This document shows, piece by piece, positions 1 to 5,808 of a stretch of 7,246 nt of DNA (the stretch's first letter is position 1; each line of letters starts with the position of its first letter). The translations under genes and the position numbers were made by a program. Location of the stretch: the NCBI GenBank assembly GCA_002493395.1, contig DKYS01000063.1, positions 1-7,246 on the forward strand, in the 5' to 3' direction. The DNA is from Turicibacter sp. UBA7094 (GTDB lineage Bacteria; Bacillota_I; Bacilli_A; MOL361; Turicibacteraceae). The notes under the pieces were generated by a model. That model worked only from the letters and a program-made list of their open reading frames with translations. It made no database searches and had not been told where the DNA came from.

Positions 1-22
1 GAGCAAAGCGAACCATCCTCCA

Positions 23-604
23 TTGCTAGTGAATGGACCTGTATTATTACCCCCAACAATGGATTTTATCTTTAAGGGGCTGTTTGGAAACGGGTTTCCT
101 ACGCCAAGTAGCGAAAGCTCTTGGCTATCCACCGCTGGTAGGGCTGGGTTCCCTAGCGTACGTAGCGGAGCTCGTACATTTCCCCAATTGCTAGGGCTAT
201 ACCCTTAGTATTTATAGGAAGAATGCTTCCTTCAACGGGCATGGCTTGAATTTATTAAACATCCCGAAAGTCAAGTAAGTTATGAGTTGGCTCAGCAACA
301 CGAAACGATTCGTGAAGCAAAGGATGAACTCCTTGTTCTAAGTTGTAATGAAAAATACCGTTTATACTACGAAGCCCGCTTAAAGGCCCTACTTGATGAA
401 ACAAGCCGTCTACAAACAGCACGTGACGAAGGACTCGAACAGGGAATCCAGCAAGGACTTGAACAAAGAAAGATGCAACGGGATTTAGAAATTGCCAAGA
501 ACCTATTAGATGTTTTAGATGATGAAACAATTGCGTTTAAAACGGGACTAACCGTGCCTACTGTCCGCCAATTAAGAGAAGATGCAAATAAATTAAAAAA
601 GTAG
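23..604 (+). pseudogene. Rpn-family recombination-promoting nuclease/putative transposase, degraded
   Basis: This is a remnant of an Rpn (PD-(D/E)XK, transposase-like) nuclease gene; intact members are usually about 280-300 residues and cut DNA to promote recombination. The 5' piece encodes VLLPPTMDFIFKGLFG, which matches the family's N-terminal 'PTNDFIFKxLFG' signature. The 3' piece, open from about 218, encodes WLEFIKHPES and then the charged C-terminal helical region with EQGIQQGLEQ repeats and the ending DETIAFKTGLTVPTVRQLRE typical of the family. Both pieces lie in the same frame, separated by in-frame TAG codons at 206-208 and 215-217. Roughly 150 residues, including the catalytic core, are missing and replaced by a GC-rich hairpin-rich stretch. 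The start is unresolved: the frame is open to the left edge, no ribosome binding site is visible, and TTG 23 or GTG 29 (giving MNGPVLLPPT) are possibilities. A separate short product from about 218 onward cannot be excluded. Family call is by recognition of motifs, not a search. Confidence 0.75.
86..230. repeat. GC-rich cluster of consecutive hairpins (possible palindromic mobile repeat)
   Basis: This stretch is about 56% GC over 91-200, against an AT-rich background, and folds into a string of short hairpins. They are GGAAA/TTTCC (86-90/95-99); GCCAAG/CTTGGC (103-108/120-125) with an inner AGC-GAAA-GCT; TAGGG/CCCTA (139-143/151-155); GTACG/CGTAC (158-162/173-177) with an inner AGC-GGA-GCT; CTAGGG/CCCtTAG (191-196/202-208, one bulge); and GGAAG/CTTCC (217-221/226-230). 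It interrupts the Rpn remnant where the nuclease core should be. The density of stems and the base composition suggest an inserted palindromic repeat (REP, MITE or RPE-like). Its exact ends, copy number and mobility cannot be judged from one copy, and I do not recognise the family. Confidence 0.6.
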
Positions 605-631
605 CCACTGAGCTACTTTTTTAATTTATTT
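586..631 (+). terminator. Long-stem intrinsic terminator after the Rpn remnant
   Basis: Arms 586-605 and 612-631 are perfectly complementary over 20 bp around the 6-base loop CACTGA. The GC core is GTAGC/GCTAC, flanked by A6 and T6 runs. The T-run at 617-622 terminates + strand transcripts and the A-run at 595-600 would serve the - strand, so it is probably bidirectional. The Rpn stop codon (602-604) and last codons lie inside the left arm. Confidence 0.85.
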
Positions 632-672
632 ATCTTATCGGTTCTAGTATACTTCCCACACCATTTAAAAGC

Positions 673-696
673 AAAAAAGGCGTCCCTGAGGACACC
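673..696 (-). terminator. Intrinsic terminator of tRNA-Leu
   Basis: On the - strand GGTGTCC, loop TCAG and GGACGCC form a 7-bp stem (one G-U pair), extendable by A-U pairs, followed by six T residues (673-678). It begins 16 bases past the CCA end of tRNA-Leu and so ends that transcript. Confidence 0.85.
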
Positions 697-711
697 TTTC
701 ATGATATAAAT

Positions 712-795
712 TGGTGCGGGTAACAGGAGTCGAACCTGCACACCGAAGGTACTAGAGCCTAAATCTAGCGCGTCTGCCAATTCCGCCATACCCGC
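712..795 (-). tRNA. tRNA-Leu (anticodon UAG)
   Basis: This is a complete class II tRNA of 84 bases including an encoded CCA end. The acceptor arms are GCGGGTA at the 5' end (795 downward) and TACCCGC followed by A-CCA at the 3' end (712-714 is CCA). The anticodon stem CTAGA/TCTAG (764-768/752-756) encloses the loop TTTAGGC, placing UAG at 759-761, which reads CUN leucine codons. A long variable arm (ACC-TTC-GGT) and the T-arm GCAGG-TTCGACT-CCTGT are present, as expected for leucine tRNAs. It has its own promoter and terminator. Confidence 0.97.
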
Positions 796-812
796 AACTT
801 CTTTACACTCTT

Positions 813-840
813 ATTATATCAAATCTCATCCAAAAAGCAA
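813..840 (-). promoter_or_regulatory. Sigma-A-type promoter of tRNA-Leu
   Basis: A perfect -10 TATAAT occupies 813-818 on the - strand. A partial -35, TTGCTT, lies at 835-840 with a 16-base spacer. The predicted transcript start is near 806, about 11 bases before the tRNA 5' end. It lies downstream of the helicase terminator, so the tRNA is transcribed independently. Confidence 0.65.
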
Positions 841-875
841 CCCTAAATCATCCAGTTTTTAAATTTTTTTCAACT

Positions 876-902
876 AAAAACTCCCCCTCGTGTAGGGGGA
901 GT
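876..902 (-). terminator. Intrinsic terminator of the helicase-nuclease gene
   Basis: A 9-bp perfect GC-rich stem, ACTCCCCCT/AGGGGGAGT (880-888/894-902), with a 5-base loop is followed on the - strand by TTTTT (876-880, overlapping the base of the stem). It starts just 4 bases past the helicase stop codon (TGA, 907-909), so read-through into tRNA-Leu should be limited. Confidence 0.9.
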
Positions 903-906
903 CTCA

Positions 907-3900
907 TCAAGCTTTATTTAATTGTTCCATCTCATTCAAAATAGGTTGTAATGCTTTTTCTTGGTCTCGATAAAAAACACTCCCTCGAAGATGGATAAAC
1001 TTCCATCCTGCCCGTTCAAGCACTTGTTGGCGTTCCATTGCCTGCTCAATCTTTTCAACCCCATAAAACGTATCGCCATCACACTCAATCGCTAATCGTT
1101 GACGCCCACTTTCAATCACGAGATCCATCTGATATTTCCCAATCGAAACTTTCGATTTAACCTCATAACCACGGGATTCTAATGCTTGTTTTACATCGCA
1201 CTCTAGCATTGTCTCGCACTCACGACTCACTAACTCATACATAGGTCTTGGATGCTGACAATAAGCCAATAACTCATAACGTAAATCCTCAGGTGATAAC
1301 TGACTTAACGTTACTGAATGATACAAACGCATTTGCGAACGTGCGCGACTAGCCGCAACATTAAATCGTTGCGTATACATTTTCTTATTTAACGCATTGT
1401 ATCTCACATTTGGAGCAATAACGAGCGATAAAAACATAACATCCCGCTCATCTCCCTGGAAAGAGTACGCATCTCCGCAAATAATCTGACGCTCAACCAT
1501 TTCCTTCTCGCCAATAGCATCTAACAATAATTTTTGGATAAGTTTCGCCTGCTCCCCGCCTAATAACGAAATAACCCCCATACTCTTACCTTCATATTGC
1601 TTATTTTCAATACAAGACTTAATATCTTCTACAATACGAATTGCTTCATTGATATTCGTCTTTTTCTCATCACGAGCACCATTTTCTACATAGATCGCCA
1701 TTACTGGCTGATTAAACTGTTCTGATAAGTCTGGTAACTTCAAAGGAATCATCTCATTATAATAGGCTAAATGATTTGAAAAACCAATAATTTCAGGAAC
1801 ACAGCGAAAATGTTCCTTCAACATAAGCTTCCCTTTACTTGAAAAGACCCGACAAGCAATATCATATAAAGATGTTTTTAAGTCATAGGAATTTCCATTT
1901 TCAATGTTATATAAATAGCGACTCATCAAATCCTTCACTGCCGCATCAGAAATTCCTGGCATGATTGGACTAATCTGTTGATCATCTCCAACAATCACGA
2001 CTCGTTTTCCACGCATTAAAAGCGGTAAGCTCAATACGTTACACTGGCTACTTTCATCGATAATAACGACATCAAATAAATCAGGATTAACTTTAAAATT
2101 TTCAATAGCCTCTTTTGATGGCATAATCCAAACTGGAATCGCGTTTTGGCACTTCTCCATCTCTAGTCGTGCTTCGCGTCTAAATTTTTGTGCTTGACGC
2201 CCTGTTCCCTTTCCGATTCGATTCATCACCTGCATCCATGTCTGAAGGGCACGATCCTCCTCAGGTGTCACTCGATTTAAAAGATTATTCCACGTCATTT
2301 TAAAAATCAACTGCTTAATAAGCGATGTTTCTTCCTTCTCAAGCATCCTAAACTTCATTTCTAAATCGTCGCTTTTCCACTCCTCCAAAGAATCTAAAAA
2401 CGTCACTAATTTAGCATAATCAATAATTTCTCCAAGCGTTCCAGGCATCGGCCCTTTAACCCCAACACCCGTCATGATTTTAGTTGCGAATAAAGGCATG
2501 GTCCCTTTTAATAACGTTAATAATTCATAAAAATATTGATATTGCTCTTTGATTTGATTTAAAAATTGTACTTTTGCAATTTTCTCTGAAAACAATGCCA
2601 AATCTTTATTAACGAGTGCATCATAAATTTCTTGTCCCACCGAGTGAATCTGTTCACCAATTAAAAGCGGTTTGTATTTATTTAAAAGCACTTGATAAAC
2701 GTCTTGCCATCCTTTTTGTCTCATCTTATTTTTCGTTAATTCAATCGAATACGAGAGCGCCTTTAAATCAGATAAATTTTCATACCCAATCTCTTTATAG
2801 CCGGTAATAATCGATGATAAAAACGTATTAAGTTGCTTGATTTCCGTTAGACATTCCATAATCAGACCAAATTGTTTCATCTTTTGATTATGGGCAAATA
2901 AAACTTGGGTTTCATCTCCTTCAATGAAGTCTCCTCCATTTGGCGCCATATTTTTATTCCAAATTTTTGAGAATTTTAAGAGTAATTCATTTTTTTGTCG
3001 TTGTGCCTCCACACGAGTTAACTCATCTAAGGAAGAAATTTTATTTCCATTCACACGGGTATTTTCATAAAAGGTACGAATATCACCTTTAAATGTTAGA
3101 TAAAGACCGCCAATCCCTTTTCCTGCCTGAAGGCGTTCTTTTAATGAAGAGATGATGTGTTCATATTTTGGATGATCATAATAACTACACTCAACAATAT
3201 CGTTGACAAGAAGAACCTCAATCTCATTCAACCGAGTCATAATATCCTTTAATCGATTAAAGACGGTCTCCCAAATCAATGATCGTTCTTCATTTAATAA
3301 ACATTCTTCTAAGATGCGTTGTTCCAGCGGATCTTTTAATTTATCAATTTTTTGGCATAGTGGTTCTAATTGTTGGCTTAATGCTTCAATAAATGTCCGG
3401 TTTTCCTCAAGCTCATAAAGTTTCGGCATCAGCTCCAGTTCTTCAATTCGCGTTAAATACCCTCTTTCTTCGTTTAATAGTTTACGATACTCTTCTAAAC
3501 TCATTAAACGATTGAGAGCCGGTAACTTAAGTTGGGCGACCTCTTGATGATGCTTTGGAAGAGCCCCTTTTAATTCCCAAAGCGTGACAAATTGATCCTC
3601 GCTCAAAGGTGGCGTGGCCTCCATGTCAACTTTATCTTTCACCCATCCTAAACGCTCACTTTGCGCAGCAACAATTTGGGCAAATTCATAAGGTTGACAT
3701 AATTTATCCTTCCACATTTGTCCCTTTGCATCCAGTTCCTTAAAACGAACTAAATTATTTTTAGTGATGCTCTTTTGACGGCGCACCATGTCTAATTGAC
3801 GGCCAAGTACTTGAATCTCTTTTTCCAGCAACTTCGTATCATAGGTCGCCAGACCGTCGGAAATCGCACGAATGGATTGCTCAATTTGGGCAAGTGAGTG

Positions 3901-5298
3901 GCGGTCTCCACCTAAAAAGGAAACACAAAGTGGTTGAATCTCCTCTGGTAACTTTTCAAGTAGAACGCGGAGTGCCTTATCTTTCTCACTCGTCACTAAG
4001 ACACGTTTCCCATGGGCTAACAAATGCGCGATTAAATTAACGATGGTATGACTTTTTCCTGTTCCTGGAGGCCCCTGAACCGTAAGTGCAATATTATTAG
4101 CAAGTCTTCTAGCAACATCTTTTTGCTCCTCATTAGCAGGTAACGGAAACAACAATTGCTCACAAGTCTCTGCCCATTCTTTGGCTTCACTAGTCGACTG
4201 TTTTAATCCATTGACATCAATAATAGCCTGAAGGGGTTTCGGAATCATTCCTCCCTCACTAATATAATCAATGGTTGATTGTAAATCTTCCTTTAACAAC
4301 GCCTCTGAGCGCTTACGTACAAATAACACACTCTGTTGCTTAATCATCGGAAACTTACTAACTAACTCCACCTCATCTGACGCTAAATACACGCCATTAG
4401 GATGCATATAATGAACCAACTGTCTTAAAATTCCCTCTGTTGTTTCAGAATCAAAGGGTGAAATCGTCTGATCTAAAACAGCCTCCTTTAACTGCATAAT
4501 CTCTTGCTGATTCGAGAATTCAACTCCTGCTAAAACCTCTAAATCTAATTGATAACCCCGAGTGCTTGGCAGTAATTTCGCTACTCCACGCTCAGCATCA
4601 AAATCAAGCTCTAATTTCATCACAAGCATCGGATGATGAATAGGTTGTTTTAACTGGTACGTTAAAAGACCGATTCCCATCATAATCTCAAACGATTGTT
4701 CCTCTGATTTCATCATCTGTCTTAATTGAAAGAAATAGTCATACATTTTTTGAATTTGACGCTTTTCTTTTTGAAGATGAGCCCACTCACTCCATGCCTC
4801 AATCCATGATTTATAACAACACAACAACTGTTTCATAAACGACTCGGCTGTCTCTAGTCGTAAATCAGCTTCCTTTTTTTCAATGATAGAATCCGAATAA
4901 TCTAACAGCAAGCGTTCCCAGCGTGTCAGATTAACCATCGCCGATTCGGTCATTTTAAGTTTAGACTTTAGTTGAGTGAGCTGTTGCACCATGATCAGCT
5001 CTAATTCACTCGCTTCACAAATAGAACTTCCATCTTTTGTATAGTCAAACTGAAGTAAAGATAATACTTGACCTAATTTATCATCAAAGGAAGGGTAGTC
5101 ACTTTTAAACGTTTGCTGGTGTACTTCAAGGTAGGCCCCTGAATCAATGCCACTCCCCCCTAAAAAGCATCCTTTGGCAGAGGGTAGCTCCTCTAACATC
5201 CATGTTTTTTCATACTTTTTAATCTCACGAATGGGTTGATTCGTTAAATGGCGGAGTGCTAATAAATACTCAAATAACTGTTTTACCTTCTTATCCAA
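907..5298 (-). CDS. Superfamily 1 (Upf1/DNA2-like, COG1112-type) helicase with C-terminal Vsr/DUF559-like nuclease domain
   Basis: This is a 1463-residue protein from the preferred TTG start at 5298; an open frame extends to GTG 5322 (1471 residues), but that codon has no ribosome binding site. Numbering is from the TTG. An N-terminal region of about 380 residues resembles the segment found in large AAA/DUF4011-type helicases (HHPMLVMKLELDFD). Helicase motifs follow: Q392; Walker A QGPPGTGKS (408-416); a coiled-coil-rich insertion (roughly 470-1050); WIMPSKEAIENF before Walker B DESSQ (1081-1085); GDDQQISP (1104-1111); EHFR with R1165; SFQGDERD (Q1281 to D1286); and RFNVAASRAR (1311-1320). 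The last 80-90 residues form a Vsr/DUF559-like PD-(D/E)XK domain with D1392, E1405 and D1407 (IECDGD), then the usual RAGWKFIHLRGS stretch. All core residues look intact, so it should be an ATP-driven nucleic-acid translocase coupled to a nuclease. A defence role is an inference from architecture (compare DUF4011-helicase-Vsr proteins). No partner gene is adjacent in an operon. Confidence 0.9.
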   Translation of the reverse strand: MDKKVKQLFEYLLALRHLTNQPIREIKKYEKTWMLEELPSAKGCFLGGSGIDSGAYLEVHQQTFKSDYPSFDDKLGQVLSLLQFDYTKDGSSICEASELELIMVQQLTQLKSKLKMTESAMVNLTRWERLLLDYSDSIIEKKEADLRLETAESFMKQLLCCYKSWIEAWSEWAHLQKEKRQIQKMYDYFFQLRQMMKSEEQSFEIMMGIGLLTYQLKQPIHHPMLVMKLELDFDAERGVAKLLPSTRGYQLDLEVLAGVEFSNQQEIMQLKEAVLDQTISPFDSETTEGILRQLVHYMHPNGVYLASDEVELVSKFPMIKQQSVLFVRKRSEALLKEDLQSTIDYISEGGMIPKPLQAIIDVNGLKQSTSEAKEWAETCEQLLFPLPANEEQKDVARRLANNIALTVQGPPGTGKSHTIVNLIAHLLAHGKRVLVTSEKDKALRVLLEKLPEEIQPLCVSFLGGDRHSLAQIEQSIRAISDGLATYDTKLLEKEIQVLGRQLDMVRRQKSITKNNLVRFKELDAKGQMWKDKLCQPYEFAQIVAAQSERLGWVKDKVDMEATPPLSEDQFVTLWELKGALPKHHQEVAQLKLPALNRLMSLEEYRKLLNEERGYLTRIEELELMPKLYELEENRTFIEALSQQLEPLCQKIDKLKDPLEQRILEECLLNEERSLIWETVFNRLKDIMTRLNEIEVLLVNDIVECSYYDHPKYEHIISSLKERLQAGKGIGGLYLTFKGDIRTFYENTRVNGNKISSLDELTRVEAQRQKNELLLKFSKIWNKNMAPNGGDFIEGDETQVLFAHNQKMKQFGLIMECLTEIKQLNTFLSSIITGYKEIGYENLSDLKALSYSIELTKNKMRQKGWQDVYQVLLNKYKPLLIGEQIHSVGQEIYDALVNKDLALFSEKIAKVQFLNQIKEQYQYFYELLTLLKGTMPLFATKIMTGVGVKGPMPGTLGEIIDYAKLVTFLDSLEEWKSDDLEMKFRMLEKEETSLIKQLIFKMTWNNLLNRVTPEEDRALQTWMQVMNRIGKGTGRQAQKFRREARLEMEKCQNAIPVWIMPSKEAIENFKVNPDLFDVVIIDESSQCNVLSLPLLMRGKRVVIVGDDQQISPIMPGISDAAVKDLMSRYLYNIENGNSYDLKTSLYDIACRVFSSKGKLMLKEHFRCVPEIIGFSNHLAYYNEMIPLKLPDLSEQFNQPVMAIYVENGARDEKKTNINEAIRIVEDIKSCIENKQYEGKSMGVISLLGGEQAKLIQKLLLDAIGEKEMVERQIICGDAYSFQGDERDVMFLSLVIAPNVRYNALNKKMYTQRFNVAASRARSQMRLYHSVTLSQLSPEDLRYELLAYCQHPRPMYELVSRECETMLECDVKQALESRGYEVKSKVSIGKYQMDLVIESGRQRLAIECDGDTFYGVEKIEQAMERQQVLERAGWKFIHLRGSVFYRDQEKALQPILNEMEQLNKA

Positions 5299-5306
5299 AC
5301 CCTTCA

Positions 5307-5336
5307 CTCCCTTAACTCGCACTTTTTTTCATTATA
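5307..5336 (-). promoter_or_regulatory. Extended -10 promoter and start-deciding ribosome binding site of the helicase gene
   Basis: On the - strand TATAAT at 5331-5336 is preceded by TGA, forming an extended -10 (TGnTATAAT); no good -35 is visible at 16-18 bases. Transcription would begin about 5324-5325, leaving only 2 or 3 bases before GTG 5322. The sequence AAGGGAG (5307-5313) is a good Shine-Dalgarno site placed 8 bases before TTG 5298, and it favours that start. A second TATAAT lies at 5363-5368, with a possible TTGAAT -35 at a long 19-base spacing. Confidence 0.55.
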
Positions 5337-5391
5337 TCACATAAACTAACAATCTCCGCCCTATTATAAGATAACATATTCCGACAAATTC

Positions 5392-5422
5392 AAAAAAAAG
5401 ATGTCTAATATGCTCAGACATC
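5392..5422 (-). terminator. Intrinsic terminator of the small membrane protein gene
   Basis: On the - strand GATGTCT/AGACATC (a 7-bp perfect stem, 5416-5422 and 5400-5406) encloses a 9-base loop and is followed by eight T residues (5392-5399). The hairpin begins inside the last codons, and the stop codon TGA (5414-5416) falls at the stem-loop boundary. Confidence 0.85.
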
Positions 5423-5698
5423 CTCTAAAATAACCGGAATTCCTAACAAGATTTGCTCTGATTGTTCAGAATCTGTTGAAGAAAGGCGGAAACTTCCAAT
5501 AATTACAACAAGGAGAAAGAAGAACACGAGAACAATCAGCATAAAAATATTTAATCCTCGATGCACTTCATGAGGTTTACCAATCTTATCTTTTGATAAA
5601 TAATCGGTTGTAACTCCTGCCTCTTTTAAATCTTCCTTACTAAACTCTTCATACTCTAAATCATCATAATTAATAGGAGCAGTATCATTTTCAGTCAT
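5414..5698 (-). CDS. Small single-pass membrane protein, function unknown
   Basis: This encodes 94 residues from ATG 5698, chosen because AAAGGAGGG (5705-5713) stands 6 bases upstream; an in-frame start at 5749 would lie upstream of that site and add 17 unlikely residues. Residues 1-35 are strongly acidic and polar (MTENDTAPINYDDLEYEEF), 36-47 are enriched in basic residues (K36, K38, K41, R47), and 49-70 form one hydrophobic helix (NIFMLIVLVFFFLLVVIIG). A 24-residue tail follows with S/T/E/Q residues and then a hydrophobic end (ILLGIPVIL). Positive residues before the helix favour N-terminus inside and the short tail outside. No signal peptidase site, lipobox or catalytic motif is visible. 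It has its own terminator and probably its own promoter, so its position between the reductase and helicase does not imply a shared role. I do not recognise the family. Confidence 0.8.
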   Translation of the reverse strand: MTENDTAPINYDDLEYEEFSKEDLKEAGVTTDYLSKDKIGKPHEVHRGLNIFMLIVLVFFFLLVVIIGSFRLSSTDSEQSEQILLGIPVILEDV

Positions 5699-5704
5699 AA
5701 TAAT

Positions 5705-5726
5705 CCCTCCTTTATTAATTATTATA
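5705..5726 (-). promoter_or_regulatory. -10 box and ribosome binding site of the small membrane protein
   Basis: TATAAT at 5721-5726 (- strand) lies 8 bases upstream of a strong Shine-Dalgarno sequence AAAGGAGGG (5705-5713). The best -35 candidate, TTGTGT at 5746-5751, is a poor match with a 19-base spacer and overlaps the T-tract of the reductase terminator. The ribosome binding site is secure; the promoter is tentative. Confidence 0.5.
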
Positions 5727-5749
5727 TTAGCTTTTATCTTAATTGACAC

Positions 5750-5795
5750 AAAAAAGACCTATGTAAAAACGCCTGATGGCATCATCCATAGATCT
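5750..5795 (-). terminator. Terminator of the CoA-disulfide reductase gene, nested hairpins
   Basis: The outer stem on the - strand is AGATCTATG/CATAGGTCT (5787-5795 and 5755-5763; 9 bp, one G-U), followed by six T residues (5750-5755). Within its 23-base loop a smaller hairpin, ATGCC-ATCA-GGCGT, is followed by its own T-run, giving two nested possible stop points. Confidence 0.75.
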
Positions 5796-5808
5796 ATCTA
5801 TTTATCGC

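Noticed and set aside
23..208. Open frame of 61 codons as an independent small gene
   Set aside because: Its first third is the Rpn N-terminal signature and the rest is translation of the hairpin cluster; there is no ribosome binding site and it is better explained as part of the pseudogene.
86..230. CRISPR array
   Set aside because: The repeated hairpins are unequal in sequence, only two share a core, spacing is irregular and no cas gene is near.
255..530. Open frame of 91 codons on the - strand
   Set aside because: It lies antisense to the recognisable Rpn C-terminal coding region, which has family motifs; no ribosome binding site or known motif supports the antisense reading.
2616..3418. 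Two + strand open frames (2616-2807 and 3203-3418)
   Set aside because: Both are antisense to the helicase coiled-coil region, have no plausible start signals and look like shadows of biased codon use.
5743..5748. Perfect TTGACA on the + strand as a promoter -35
   Set aside because: No -10-like sequence lies 16-18 bases downstream and no + strand gene follows.
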